A stretch of 64,000 nucleotides of DNA from Bacteroidota bacterium (GCA_018266455.1 JAFEAJ010000022.1:62001-126000), one strand, 5' to 3'; counted from the stretch's first letter, positions 26,343-35,866 are shown. A program made the numbers and translations. Notes: a model not told the origin generated them from the letters alone.

Positions 26343-26375
26343 ACTTTTCCAAAGTTTTGAACTTTGGAAAAAGTT
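26342..26375. repeat. Palindrome between batC and ispG
   Basis: AACTTTTCCAAAGTT (26342-26356) and AACTTTGGAAAAAGTT (26360-26375) form a 15-bp stem with one extra A and a 3-base loop. There is no T-run on the plus strand, so it is not a classic terminator. The core TTTTCCAAAG also occurs inside the dispersed repeats at 40071 and 57118. Confidence 0.6.
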
Positions 26376-26415
26376 AAAGAAATATACAACTTTAGGGAAG
26401 ATTATCACCTCATTT

Positions 26416-28404
26416 ATGCAATTCTACTGCGAATCATTGACTGAATATAAAAGGCTCAAAACTTTAGAAGTAAAAGTCGGGGATTTATTGCTCGGCAATT
26501 TCCATCCCGTCCGCGTGCAGACCATGACGACAACAGACACGATGGACACAATAGCTACCGTTGAGCAATCTATCCGGTGCATTGAAGCCGGCGCAGAACT
26601 GGTGCGCATTACAGCGCCAAGCAAAAAAGAAGCAGAAAACTTATTGAACATAAGAAATGAATTGCGCAAGCGTGGTTACATAACACCGTTGGTTGCAGAT
26701 ATCCATTTCACGCCAAATGCAGCAGAAATTGCGGCAAGAATTGTAGACAAGGTGAGGATAAATCCCGGCAATTATATCGACAAAAAGAAATTTGAGCTTA
26801 TTGAATACAATGATGCTGAGTATAATGAAGAAATTGAGCGCATCCGCGAACGGTTCACGCCGCTGGTGAAGATCTGCAAAGAATATGGAACAGCCATGCG
26901 CATCGGCACCAACCATGGTTCGCTGAGCGACCGCATTATGAGCCGTTACGGCGACACGCCCATGGGCATGGTGGAAAGCGCCATGGAATTTTTGCGCGTG
27001 GCAAGAGGCGAAAGTTATCACAATATTGTGCTGAGCATGAAGTCAAGCAACCCTTTAGTAATGGTGCAGGCTTACCGTTTATTGATCCAAAAAATGGATG
27101 AAGAATTTAGCACATGTTACCCGTTGCACCTCGGTGTAACAGAAGCCGGCGATGGTGAAGACGGGAGGATTAAATCCGCCATCGGCATCGGCGCATTGAT
27201 GGAAGACGGCATTGGCGATACCATCCGTGTTTCATTAACTGAGGACCCGGAATTTGAAATCCCGGTTTGCAAAGATTTGGTGAAAAGATATAGCAGTCGG
27301 CAGTCGGCAGTCGGCAGTCGGCAATCAGCAGTCGCCGAAAAATTATCTTACTCGCCTTTTGAATATAAAAGAAGAAAAACATTTTCGATTTCAAACACCG
27401 GTGGCCATCACGTGCCGGTTGTTGTTGCTGATTTCATGGAAGCTGAAGCCATTTCCTATAAAGACTTGCAGGCTATAGGTTATTCTTATGATGAATCAAC
27501 CGACAAATGGAGCATCGGTGATGCTGCTGCAGATTATATTTATACCGGGAAGAAAACAATAGGCTTCGCATTGCCCGGAACATTAAAGCTGATTTGCGAT
27601 CATAACGAATGGATCCATGTTGACGATAAAGAAAAATATTTTCCATTGTTTCAGCACACTGAATTTCTATCAAAAAATGAGCGCTCTCCTGTGATGAATT
27701 TTATTTCGCTGAATGTTGCTGAAGAAAAATCAGCAACTGAAATGTTACAGGCAATCAGGGATAATGATGATGTTGTTCTTTGCCTATGGTCATCGGCGGC
27801 AAATGCCATGCAATCTGTGAGAAGCTATATTGCACAGCTAATGGATGAAGGCATTCAATGCCCGGTCATCATTTGCGTTAAAAGCCATGACACGACTATT
27901 GATGAGCAGCTCATTCATTTTTCAACTGAAGCAGGCGCATTGTTCCTCGAAGGGATGGGCGATGGCACCTGGCTGATGAATGACCCGAAAAAAATAGTCA
28001 ATACAAAAGTGAGCGGCCGTACTTATCTCGAAACAAAAAACAACCACCAGTTTATTAATAATACTTCGTTTTCTATTCTGCAGGCAACGCGTACCAGGAT
28101 TTCTAAAACAGAATACATCTCCTGCCCTTCCTGTGGAAGAACGCTTTTTGATTTGCAGGAAACGACTGCAAAAATCCGCTCTGTTACCAGTCATTTGAAA
28201 GGGCTGAAAATTGCGATCATGGGCTGCATTGTGAATGGCCCCGGCGAAATGGCCGATGCAGATTTTGGCTACGTGGGAAGCGGCCCCGGGAAGGTTACTT
28301 TATATAAAGGAAAAGAAATCGTGAAGCGGAATGTGAGCAACGAAATTGCTGTTGAAGAGCTCATCGCTCTCCTAAAAGAAAACGATGTTTGGGCAGAGCC
28401 TTAA
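26416..28404 (+). CDS. ispG: 4-hydroxy-3-methylbut-2-en-1-yl diphosphate synthase (flavodoxin)
   Basis: IspG (GcpE) reduces MEcPP to HMBPP in the methylerythritol phosphate route, with a [4Fe-4S] cluster. The 662-residue product is the large form with an extra central domain, usual in Bacteroidota and plants. The N-terminal TIM barrel is seen (VGDLLLGNFHPVRVQTMTTTDTMDT, VADIHFTPNAA, RINPGNYIDKKKF) and the C-terminal cluster domain (ISCPSCGRTLFDLQ, GCIVNGPGEMADADFGYVGSG). Between them, at 27294-27335, six copies of a 7-base repeat add 14 codons in frame (SRQSAVGSRQSAVAE). This lies at a domain border, just before SPFEYKRRKTF, so it may be tolerated. Convergent with galK. Confidence 0.96.
   Translation: MQFYCESLTEYKRLKTLEVKVGDLLLGNFHPVRVQTMTTTDTMDTIATVEQSIRCIEAGAELVRITAPSKKEAENLLNIRNELRKRGYITPLVADIHFTPNAAEIAARIVDKVRINPGNYIDKKKFELIEYNDAEYNEEIERIRERFTPLVKICKEYGTAMRIGTNHGSLSDRIMSRYGDTPMGMVESAMEFLRVARGESYHNIVLSMKSSNPLVMVQAYRLLIQKMDEEFSTCYPLHLGVTEAGDGEDGRIKSAIGIGALMEDGIGDTIRVSLTEDPEFEIPVCKDLVKRYSSRQSAVGSRQSAVAEKLSYSPFEYKRRKTFSISNTGGHHVPVVVADFMEAEAISYKDLQAIGYSYDESTDKWSIGDAAADYIYTGKKTIGFALPGTLKLICDHNEWIHVDDKEKYFPLFQHTEFLSKNERSPVMNFISLNVAEEKSATEMLQAIRDNDDVVLCLWSSAANAMQSVRSYIAQLMDEGIQCPVIICVKSHDTTIDEQLIHFSTEAGALFLEGMGDGTWLMNDPKKIVNTKVSGRTYLETKNNHQFINNTSFSILQATRTRISKTEYISCPSCGRTLFDLQETTAKIRSVTSHLKGLKIAIMGCIVNGPGEMADADFGYVGSGPGKVTLYKGKEIVKRNVSNEIAVEELIALLKENDVWAEP
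27294..27335 (+). repeat. Heptamer tandem repeat inside ispG
   Basis: CAGTCGG is repeated four times exactly (27294-27321) and twice in degenerate form (CAATCAG, CAGTCGC; 27322-27335). The total of 42 bases keeps the reading frame. Loss or gain of one unit would shift the frame; loss of three would not. Confidence 0.95.
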
Positions 28405-28471
28405 ATGTCAATCACAGGACTGCAGAGCAAAGAAACCAGGCAAACCCCGTCACTTCCCCGCATTTAAAAAA

Positions 28472-29617
28472 TCACTCTGCTCTTTTTGCCCCATCCTCGA
28501 TTTGAGTAACATAAATTTCAGGGACAATCTTAAATTGGCCTATATAACGCTCACTGATATACGAAGAAAAATCTTCGACCGCATCAGTTTTCACTATATT
28601 AATGGTGCAGCCTCCAAAGCCCCCGCCCATTTGCCTTGACCCGGCAACGGCTTCGTGCTGTTTAGCCGATGCTACCAGGAAATCAGATTCTTTACAGCTT
28701 ACTTCATACCATTTGCTCAATCCTTCATGTGCCTCAAACATCATGTCCCCGAATGATTTCAAGTCGCCCTTCTTTAATAAATCACAGCCCCGCAGCAATC
28801 TTTCGTTCTCAGTAACAACAAAACGGCAACGGCGGTAAACCAAATCGCTCATATCATTTTTATGTTTTTCAAGCTGCGCCTCATCAATATCGCGAAGTGA
28901 TTTTGCTGAAGGGAAATATTTTTTCAGTATCCGCACGCCTTCTTCACATTGTTGCCGCCTTGCATTGTATTCCGAGCTGGCAAGCGTATGGCTGACCATG
29001 GTATTCACCAGCACAATTTTATAATCGGGGAAATCGAATGGTATATATTCATATCCAAGGCTTCTGCAATCGAGTTTAATGACATGCCCTTTTTTTCCAT
29101 GCAAGCTGGCGAACTGGTCCATAATGCCACACTTTACACCTGCAAACCTGTGCTCGGTTTTTTGCCCGAGCAGGGCAAGTTCCATCCGGGAGAGCCCTAA
29201 ACCAAAAATATCATTCAGCGCAAAACCAAATGCAGAGCAAACAGCGGCCGATGAGCTCATGCCGGCGCCCAAAGGCACATCGCCGTCAATAACCACATTG
29301 ACTCCGGAAAGATCATGGCCCATCTGTTTTATGTGGTATGCCATACCCAGCAGGTAAGTAGACCAGTTTTTTACCGGCTGGATAACATCAAGCTGGTACG
29401 AGAATTTTTGCTGGTACTGCGTTGCCCACACATTCAACAGGTTGCTGTCGTTCCGGGCTATGCCCACATAAATTCTTTTGTCTACAGCCCCGGGCAAAAC
29501 GAAACCTTCATTATAGTCGGTATGCTCGCCTATGAGGTTAACCCTTCCGGGAGCGGCAAACACTAATGGTTGTTGATCAAATTTTTCTTCAAACCGTGCA
29601 ACAATATTTTCTTTCAT
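28472..29617 (-). CDS. galK: Galactokinase
   Basis: Galactokinase phosphorylates galactose at C1 in the Leloir pathway; GHMP kinase family. The 381-residue product shows the galactokinase signature GRVNLIGEHTDYNEGFVLP, the ATP-binding loop PLGAGMSSSAAV, GIMDQFASLHGKKGHVIKLDC with the catalytic Asp, and GGGFGGCTINIV near the end. I start at ATG 29617 because the 13 codons further upstream are not conserved in the family. It is monocistronic, convergent with ispG and divergent from the lipoprotein at 29842. No galT or transporter gene is adjacent; an aldose epimerase gene is at 57275. Confidence 0.96.
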   Translation of the reverse strand: MKENIVARFEEKFDQQPLVFAAPGRVNLIGEHTDYNEGFVLPGAVDKRIYVGIARNDSNLLNVWATQYQQKFSYQLDVIQPVKNWSTYLLGMAYHIKQMGHDLSGVNVVIDGDVPLGAGMSSSAAVCSAFGFALNDIFGLGLSRMELALLGQKTEHRFAGVKCGIMDQFASLHGKKGHVIKLDCRSLGYEYIPFDFPDYKIVLVNTMVSHTLASSEYNARRQQCEEGVRILKKYFPSAKSLRDIDEAQLEKHKNDMSDLVYRRCRFVVTENERLLRGCDLLKKGDLKSFGDMMFEAHEGLSKWYEVSCKESDFLVASAKQHEAVAGSRQMGGGFGGCTINIVKTDAVEDFSSYISERYIGQFKIVPEIYVTQIEDGAKRAE

Positions 29618-29841
29618 GCTGAAAAATAATGATTTTCTATACATTCTCTGCCACAAAAAATTTTATGGGTTGCCCACAAATGACCGCTCGCAGCACAGAT
29701 ACATCAAATGTGGCAGCCCCCGATGGCGCAGGCCCATGAGGGCACCCTTGCCCGGCTTCAAAAACGCACATGCGCTTCCAGCTTTTTTTAGCAGGCAATG
29801 ATTGTTTAAATGAACTAAATTGCCCCCTAAAATCATTGGAC

Positions 29842-30612
29842 ATGAAAATTTTAAAAATATTATTGCCAGCTATTTTACTGTCCTTCCTGAGCAGTTGTAT
29901 AGAAATTAATGAAGATATTGTTATCAACAAGAACGGGGACGGCGAATGGTCGATGAACATGGATATGAGCAAACTGCTTGACATTATGCAGAATTATTTA
30001 GGCAAAGAAGAAATGGACAAACAATTCCCCAATAAGAAAATGGACACTGCCATTTTTATGAAAAGCCTTGTTGATACCTCAACCACCTTAACACCTGAAA
30101 AAAAAGAATTGTTAGGCCAGGGCAAATTGCACATGGACATGAACATGAACAACAAAACACTTACCACGGACATGCATTTTCCTTTTAGCAACTTATCGCA
30201 ACTGCAGGAAATCTATACCGCACTGGGCGACGGCTCACTTGGTATGGGGCAATTGCTGAAAGGGCTTAACAAGAACGATTCTTCTTCAGTCCAGCAACCC
30301 CAGGGGCCTGACATGGGCCAGATAAACATGCTATACGATTTTACCAGCAGGCCCGGGTATATTTCAAGAACAGTAGACCAGGAAAAATTCAAGCAGCTTA
30401 AAGAGAATCCTCAATACGCTCAAATGAAACAGGCTGGCGACATGGGAATGGAAGTGCCCTATACCTTAACCATACATTTGCCCAAAAAAGTAAAAAAAAT
30501 AACCAACACCTTCGCCACGCTTTCGCCCGACAAAAAAACGGTCACTATTAAATACAACCTAACCGAAGTGCTGGTGCATCCCGAAAAATTTGAATACACC
30601 ATAGAATATTAA
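29842..30612 (+). CDS. Conserved lipoprotein, 256 aa
   Basis: An envelope lipoprotein (ILLSFLSSCIEINEDIVINKNGDGEWSMNMDMS). The body consists of alternating beta-strand phrases (LHMDMNMNNKTLTTDMHFPFSNLSQLQEIY, YTLTIHLPKKVKKITNTFATLSPDKKTVTIKYNLTEV) and is Met-rich. I do not know a function; similar lipoproteins are common in Bacteroidota. I start at ATG 29842; the frame extends 24 codons upstream without a signal sequence. The YhhN-like gene starts 16 bases after its stop, so the two are probably cotranscribed. Confidence 0.78.
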   Translation: MKILKILLPAILLSFLSSCIEINEDIVINKNGDGEWSMNMDMSKLLDIMQNYLGKEEMDKQFPNKKMDTAIFMKSLVDTSTTLTPEKKELLGQGKLHMDMNMNNKTLTTDMHFPFSNLSQLQEIYTALGDGSLGMGQLLKGLNKNDSSSVQQPQGPDMGQINMLYDFTSRPGYISRTVDQEKFKQLKENPQYAQMKQAGDMGMEVPYTLTIHLPKKVKKITNTFATLSPDKKTVTIKYNLTEVLVHPEKFEYTIEY

Positions 30613-30628
30613 CCAGGTCCATTTCAAT

Positions 30629-31339
30629 ATGAAAAGCAGGTCATTGCTTGGGCTATTTATAACCAACGCGATCATTGACCTGTTTTTTGTTTTATTGCAC
30701 AAGGAAGAACTGAGGCATATTACCAAACCCCTGCTGCTCCTGTTTTTGATATTTTATTCCGCTGCTGGAACCAAAAAGAAAGGAAAATTGTTTTTCCTGC
30801 TGCTGTGCGCATTGTTCTTTTCTTTTTCAGGAGATGTCTTCTTGCTGTTTGAAAAAGAAACGCCTTACTGGTTCATACTTGGCCTGGCGGGTTTTCTGAT
30901 TGCACATATTTTTTATATCGCCCTGTTCATACATGTTAAAAAAGGAAACCGGCCAAAGAAAAAAATCAACGCCTTTGTTGTTTTATTAATCGCTGCTTAT
31001 ACCACTTGTTTGTACTTATTGCTAAGCCCGTCCTTAGGCGATTTGAAAGTTCCTGTGCTCATTTATTCGATCGTGCTTTCATGCATGTTCCTGGCCGGCA
31101 TTCACACCTTTGATTTTTCACAACAAAAATTTGGCAGGCTTTGTATTATTGGCGCAGCTTTCTTTGTAATGTCCGATTCCTTATTGGCAATCAATAAATT
31201 TTACGGCTCTTTTGAAGGTTCCGGTTTTTTGGTAATGCTAACTTACGATTTGGCCCAATTGCTGATAGTGCTTGGCATAACAAAATATATCAATTTGCGC
31301 CCGGCCACAACAGAAACACCAGGGCGCTCTTCAAAGTAG
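30629..31339 (+). CDS. YhhN/TMEM86 family membrane protein (lysoplasmalogenase-like)
   Basis: A 236-residue integral membrane protein with eight or so hydrophobic segments. The family pattern is visible: HITKPLLLLFLI, FSGDVFLLF, IAHIFYIALF, PVLIYSIVLSCMFLAGIHTF, FVMSDSLLAINKF and MLTYDLAQLLIVLGI, with conserved Asp residues in the membrane. Mammalian TMEM86 hydrolyses lysoplasmalogen; bacterial YhhN members are less studied, so the substrate is inferred to be a lipid. It follows the lipoprotein gene by 16 bases. Confidence 0.85.
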   Translation: MKSRSLLGLFITNAIIDLFFVLLHKEELRHITKPLLLLFLIFYSAAGTKKKGKLFFLLLCALFFSFSGDVFLLFEKETPYWFILGLAGFLIAHIFYIALFIHVKKGNRPKKKINAFVVLLIAAYTTCLYLLLSPSLGDLKVPVLIYSIVLSCMFLAGIHTFDFSQQKFGRLCIIGAAFFVMSDSLLAINKFYGSFEGSGFLVMLTYDLAQLLIVLGITKYINLRPATTETPGRSSK

Positions 31340-31467
31340 AATGGCACACCAGTCCCTGTAAAAAACAAAAAACCAAATATGGATTTACAAAATAGTTGTT
31401 CTGGTCTTTATACCCACTTTGCCCTTGGCATGAAATATTCACCATAAAATTTCTTTACTTTTAAGTC

Positions 31468-33066
31468 ATGATAAAAACCGATTTTTTAGTGGTGGGCTCC
31501 GGCATTGCGGGCTTAAGCTTTGCGCTGAAGGTTGCTCAACACCACCCAGATAAAAAAGTGCTGGTGATCACCAAAACCCAGGCCGATGAAACCAATACCA
31601 AGTATGCACAGGGCGGTATTGCCGGCGTAACCGACTTGGAAAATGACAGCTTCGATAAACATATACAGGACACACTGATTGCCGGAGATGGGTTATGCAA
31701 CCCCAGGACAGTTAAGATCGTGGTTACTGAAGGCCCAGAAAGAATTAAAGAAATAATTGAATGGGGCACCCGCTTTGATAAAGATGCTGAAGGAGATTAT
31801 AAGCTGGGCAAAGAGGGCGGGCATTCGCAATTCCGCATCCTTCATCATAAAGACATTACCGGGAAAGAAATTGAACGTGCGTTGCTGGAAACTGTTTCCA
31901 AACAAAAGAATATCGAGGTCACCAAGCATTGTTTCATAGTCGATATCATTACGCAGCACCATCTTGGTTACCTGGTAACAAAATCAACGCCCGATATTGA
32001 ATGTTACGGCGTCTATGCACTGAACCTGCATACCAACCAAATTGAAAAAATTTTATCGAAGGTTATTTTATTTGCAACCGGCGGCAATGGCCAGGTGTAT
32101 CGTACAACAACTAACCCAAAAATTGCAACCGGCGATGGCGTGGCGATGGCTTACCGCGCAAAAGGAAGGATCGAGAATATGGAATTTATCCAGTTCCATC
32201 CCACGGCTTTGTATGAGCCGGGCATAAGCCCTTCATTTTTGATAACAGAAGCCGTGCGTGGCGATGGCGGTATTCTCCGAAACAAAAGTGGCGAAGCTTT
32301 TATGGAGCATTATGACGGGCGGAGAGACCTTGCCCCCCGCGATATCGTTGCCCGTGCCATTGATAACGAAATGAAGAAGGCCGGCACTGAACACGTGTAC
32401 CTTGACTGCCGCCACATGAACAAAGAAAAATTCATTGAGCATTTCCCCAACATTTATGAAAAATGCAAATCAATTGGCATTGATGTGATGAAGGACCTGG
32501 TCCCTATTGCGCCTGCGGCACATTACAGTTGCGGTGGCATCAAAACAGATGAATGGGGGAAAACATCCATCAAAAATTTATATGCCTGTGGCGAATGTGC
32601 TTCCACCGGGCTGCACGGCGCAAACCGGTTAGCGAGCAATTCGTTACTGGAAGCGCTCGTGTTCAGCCATCGTTGTTATCTCGACAGTGTGAAACAAGTC
32701 GATAAAATTGCTTTCAACGACAACATCCCTGACTGGAACGCACAGGGGACCACCCACCCGAAAGAAATGATCCTGATCACACAAAGCGTGAAGGAGCTTC
32801 AATTGCTGATGACGGATTATGTCGGTATCGTTCGCACCAATGTTCGCCTGCAAAGGGCAATGAAGAGGCTTGATCTTTTACATGAAGAAATTGAAACATT
32901 ATACGAAGCCACTTCCGTTTCTCCCCAACTGTGCGAAGCAAGGAATTTGATTACCGTTGGCTATTTGATAGTGAAAGAAGCGCAGTTCAGGAAAGAAAGC
33001 AGGGGGCTGCATTACAACACAGATTATCCTTCGAAGAGCGGGCTGCTGCAAAATATCGTATTGTAA
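31468..33066 (+). CDS. nadB: L-aspartate oxidase
   Basis: NadB oxidises L-aspartate to iminoaspartate, the first step of de novo NAD synthesis. The 532-residue flavoprotein starts with the FAD-binding motif TDFLVVGSGIAGLSFALKVA, has ETNTKYAQGGIAGV, the active-site region EFIQFHPTALYEPG and RGDGGILRNKSGEAFM, and HYSCGGIKTDEWG with YACGECASTGLHGANRLASNSLLEALVF. The C-terminal helical domain is present (YVGIVRTNVRLQRAMKRL). nadA and nadC are not next to it. A 7/8 match to the -7 box (TACTTTTA) lies just upstream at 31456-31463. Confidence 0.96.
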   Translation: MIKTDFLVVGSGIAGLSFALKVAQHHPDKKVLVITKTQADETNTKYAQGGIAGVTDLENDSFDKHIQDTLIAGDGLCNPRTVKIVVTEGPERIKEIIEWGTRFDKDAEGDYKLGKEGGHSQFRILHHKDITGKEIERALLETVSKQKNIEVTKHCFIVDIITQHHLGYLVTKSTPDIECYGVYALNLHTNQIEKILSKVILFATGGNGQVYRTTTNPKIATGDGVAMAYRAKGRIENMEFIQFHPTALYEPGISPSFLITEAVRGDGGILRNKSGEAFMEHYDGRRDLAPRDIVARAIDNEMKKAGTEHVYLDCRHMNKEKFIEHFPNIYEKCKSIGIDVMKDLVPIAPAAHYSCGGIKTDEWGKTSIKNLYACGECASTGLHGANRLASNSLLEALVFSHRCYLDSVKQVDKIAFNDNIPDWNAQGTTHPKEMILITQSVKELQLLMTDYVGIVRTNVRLQRAMKRLDLLHEEIETLYEATSVSPQLCEARNLITVGYLIVKEAQFRKESRGLHYNTDYPSKSGLLQNIVL

Positions 33067-33096
33067 ATTTTCCCTGACCGACAACAACTACATGCG

Positions 33097-33402
33097 CTAT
33101 TGATGCAATGCAACAGCTTCGTTGACTGCATCAATATTGATGGGGCCATAAATATGGGGGAAAGTATCTTTTACTGCAACAGACCAGTCAAAGAAAAAAG
33201 GGCTTTCTAGTTTAGCTGTTTCTATCACCAGTTTTATCAGGTCTCTTTTATCCTGGAAATAACGGCGCAGCACACCTGAAACCTGGCGGTCTTCGCTGCA
33301 ATGAATAAACCCTTCTTCTTTCAAAGATAAAGTGTCATAAAAACCTTTTCTTTTAGCTGCGTCCCATTCTGTTTTAGTGGTAATATGGAAAATTGTGGGC
33401 AT
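33097..33402 (-). CDS. DUF952 family protein
   Basis: A 101-residue soluble protein with the DUF952 pattern: MPTIFHITTKTEWDAAKRKGFY, EGFIHCSEDRQV, LIKLVIETAKL, FPHIYGPINIDAVNEAV. The conserved His and Cys residues (FIHCS and the FPHIYG loop) are present. The family resembles the ADP-ribosyltransferase-like fold in some comparisons; no activity is established to my knowledge. It is convergent with nadB and lies 75 bases downstream of aroC on the same strand, so it could be the last gene of the aromatic operon. Confidence 0.82.
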   Translation of the reverse strand: MPTIFHITTKTEWDAAKRKGFYDTLSLKEEGFIHCSEDRQVSGVLRRYFQDKRDLIKLVIETAKLESPFFFDWSVAVKDTFPHIYGPINIDAVNEAVALHQ

Positions 33403-33477
33403 GATAGTATGGTTTTTTTATTGGACTTTATTGTTCATTAACGTTCCTGGTTAATAATTATTATATTCTTTAAAGGC

Positions 33478-34470
33478 TTAAAACGCCCGACCAATTTTTT
33501 GTTCCAGCATCATCAAATCGGCTAAAACAAAGGCTGTCACAGCTTCCAGCACTACCGGCACGCGCAGTGCAATGCACAGGTCATGCCTTCCTTTCACAGA
33601 AAACGCCTCTACTTCGCCGGTTTCCCAATTTAATGTTTGCTGCTCTTTCGGTGTAGAAGAAGTGGGTTTTATCGCGATCCGGAAAACCAGTTCGTTGCCA
33701 TTGGTAATGCCCCCGACTGCTCCGCCAGCATGGTTTGTTTTTGTTTTGCCCTGCATGTCCACGATCGCATCATTGTGCTCGCTGCCAAACATTTTTGCCG
33801 CTGCGAAACCAGTTCCAAATTCAATACCCCGTACCGCAGGTATCGCAAATACGGCATGCGACAATACCGATTCAACGCTGTCAAAAAAAGGCTCGCCTAA
33901 CCCAGCCGGCAGGTTGCTTGCCCTGCATTCAACAATACCTCCAATGGAATCTTTTGCTTCAATTGCCTTCTCCAGGCCTTTTTCAACATCAGGTTCGTTG
34001 CCAATTTCAAGAATGGTTGCTTTGATGGCAATCTTATTCAACAATTTTTTTGCGATTACTCCTGCCGCTACCACAGCCACGGTAAGCCTCCCGCTAAAAT
34101 GCCCGCCTCCACGAAAATCTTCATGCCCCCTGAACTTTGCATGTGCCGTAAAATCTGCGTGACCGGGGCGCGGAACGGCACGCTGTTTTTCATAATCGCT
34201 GCTGCGGGTATTTTTGTTTTCAAACAGAATGGCAATGGGAGCTCCCGTTGTTTTATTATTGAAAATGCCGCTCTTGAAAATTGGCAAATCGTCTTCTTTG
34301 CGGGGGGTTGTGCCTTTCTGCGCACCGCCCTTCCTTCTTTCCATATCCGGTAAGAAATCTTCAACAGTTAATGGCAGCCCTGCCGGGCAGCCATCCACTA
34401 CAATGCCCACTCCTTCTCCATGAGATTCTCCAAAAATGCTTATCCGAAATATGCGCCCGAAACTGTTCAC
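33478..34470 (-). CDS. aroC: Chorismate synthase
   Basis: AroC forms chorismate from EPSP using reduced FMN. The 330-residue protein begins MNSFGRIFRISIFGESHGEGVGIVVDGCPAGLPL and shows RPGHADFTAHAKFRGHEDFRGGGHFSGRLT, with the catalytic His residues, and the C-terminal GRHDLCIALRVPVVLEAV. It is slightly shorter than the typical 350-360 residues. It starts two bases after aroA, so translation is probably coupled. It is the last aro gene of the minus-strand cluster. Confidence 0.97.
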   Translation of the reverse strand: MNSFGRIFRISIFGESHGEGVGIVVDGCPAGLPLTVEDFLPDMERRKGGAQKGTTPRKEDDLPIFKSGIFNNKTTGAPIAILFENKNTRSSDYEKQRAVPRPGHADFTAHAKFRGHEDFRGGGHFSGRLTVAVVAAGVIAKKLLNKIAIKATILEIGNEPDVEKGLEKAIEAKDSIGGIVECRASNLPAGLGEPFFDSVESVLSHAVFAIPAVRGIEFGTGFAAAKMFGSEHNDAIVDMQGKTKTNHAGGAVGGITNGNELVFRIAIKPTSSTPKEQQTLNWETGEVEAFSVKGRHDLCIALRVPVVLEAVTAFVLADLMMLEQKIGRAF

Positions 34471-34472
34471 TG

Positions 34473-35801
34473 TTAAACTGTTTGTTGATTGATAAGTTTG
34501 TTGGCCGAAAGATTTGCGCCTAACGATTTTAAATGCCCGTAAAAATCAGGATACGATTTATCAATGGCATCCGCTTCCTCAATAACTGTTGCGCCACTGG
34601 CTTTTAGGCCCGCAACAGCACAAGCCATCGCAATCCTGTGGTCGTGCCGCGAATGAACAATCGCGCCTTTTATACGGCCATTTCCTTTCACCACCATGGT
34701 GTCCCCATGCAAGACAATCTCCACGCCCATTTTGCCAAACTCTTCCTGCAGTGTCAATGCGCGGTTGCTCTCTTTGTGGGCCAACCTCTTTGCTCCTTTA
34801 ATTTTTGTTTCGCCCTGGCAATATGCAGCCAGTGCCACAAGCGGAGGAAAAAGGTCAGGGCAATCTGTTGCCTCAAAATCAAAGGCCCTGAGCGCTATTG
34901 AGGGGTTAGAGATTTTAATTTCATTCTTGGCAATAGAAGTATCGCACCCTGCTTTTTCCAGCGCTTCCATTATTTTTTTATCGGCCTGTGTTGAACCTGC
35001 ATCCAACCCTTCAACAACAATATCGCCCGCAATTGCACCCGCCACTAATAAAAATGCACCTCCGCTCCAGTCTCCTTCAACAGTATATTCAACAGGCGCC
35101 TGGTGCCCGGCATTCAATGCCTGATCGAAATAGAATTCTTTATAGTTCCTGTTTTCAGGAACACACAAGCCAAAATCGTGCATCACCTTTAAGGTTAAAT
35201 CGATATAAGGCCTGCTCTTTAAATTATTAACCTTTATGGAAACGCCATTTGTATTTGAAGCTGAATAGGCAAACAGCAGCCCTGTTAAAAATTGTGAGCT
35301 CAATGAACCATCGATCTCGATATCTTTCGATTGAAGCGGCCCTTTTATTTTTAGAGGGAGCTTCCCGTTATTGGAAACAACCTCAACACCCAGTTTCGGC
35401 AAGGCTTCATCAAAAAAATCCATTGGGCGCTTCAGCAAGCTGCCTTCCCCGTTAACAATAATTTCCTGTCCACATAAAGCCAATATCGGGACGAACATCC
35501 GGATACCCAGGCCGCTTTCACCGCAATTGATCATCAAAGGCGATGGAAGAGCAGAAAAAGATGAGCTCAAAAAAGATTTTGAGCTGTCAATGGCCAACAA
35601 GCCATTCTTTATTGACCATTCACATCCCACTGCTTTTAATATCGCCAATGCCGCATTGTCATCATTTGAATGCCCCGGGTTATTAATGATGCTTTTGCCT
35701 TTCGCTATCAATGCTGCTGCACAGGCCCTTTGCATCGAGCTTTTTGAGGCGGGCGCCAGTATTGTTCCGCTTAATGTGGATGGATATATGATTGCTTGCA
35801 T
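34473..35801 (-). CDS. aroA: 3-phosphoshikimate 1-carboxyvinyltransferase (EPSP synthase)
   Basis: AroA joins shikimate-3-phosphate and PEP. The 442-residue product shows APASKSSMQRACAAALIAKG (Lys-Ser binding the substrate), NCGESGLGIRMFVPILALCG (the usual NxGTA/GTxxR loop is modified to NCGESGLGIR), DGSLSSQFLTGLLFA and RHDHRIAMACAVAGL. The altered glyphosate-site loop (no LGNAGTA) is typical for the Bacteroidota form and suggests a class II-like or divergent enzyme; this is inference. It lies between aroB and aroC in the operon. Confidence 0.95.
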   Translation of the reverse strand: MQAIIYPSTLSGTILAPASKSSMQRACAAALIAKGKSIINNPGHSNDDNAALAILKAVGCEWSIKNGLLAIDSSKSFLSSSFSALPSPLMINCGESGLGIRMFVPILALCGQEIIVNGEGSLLKRPMDFFDEALPKLGVEVVSNNGKLPLKIKGPLQSKDIEIDGSLSSQFLTGLLFAYSASNTNGVSIKVNNLKSRPYIDLTLKVMHDFGLCVPENRNYKEFYFDQALNAGHQAPVEYTVEGDWSGGAFLLVAGAIAGDIVVEGLDAGSTQADKKIMEALEKAGCDTSIAKNEIKISNPSIALRAFDFEATDCPDLFPPLVALAAYCQGETKIKGAKRLAHKESNRALTLQEEFGKMGVEIVLHGDTMVVKGNGRIKGAIVHSRHDHRIAMACAVAGLKASGATVIEEADAIDKSYPDFYGHLKSLGANLSANKLINQQTV

Positions 35802-35866
35802 GCGTCCTGTTTTTTCGTCCGATAAAAAATTATATCAACCTTCGCGCCTGGCAATTTACTTTCAGT

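Noticed and set aside
25982..26389. Minus-strand frame rich in Cys, Phe and Ser opposite batC
   Set aside because: It is the mirror of the Gln/Lys-rich tail codons of batC, not a gene.
27294..27335. CRISPR-like short repeats
   Set aside because: The units are 7 bases in direct tandem without spacers; a tandem repeat, not an array.
29740..29753. Hairpin GGGCA/TGCCC upstream of the lipoprotein gene
   Set aside because: Five-base stem without T-run; no gene ends there.
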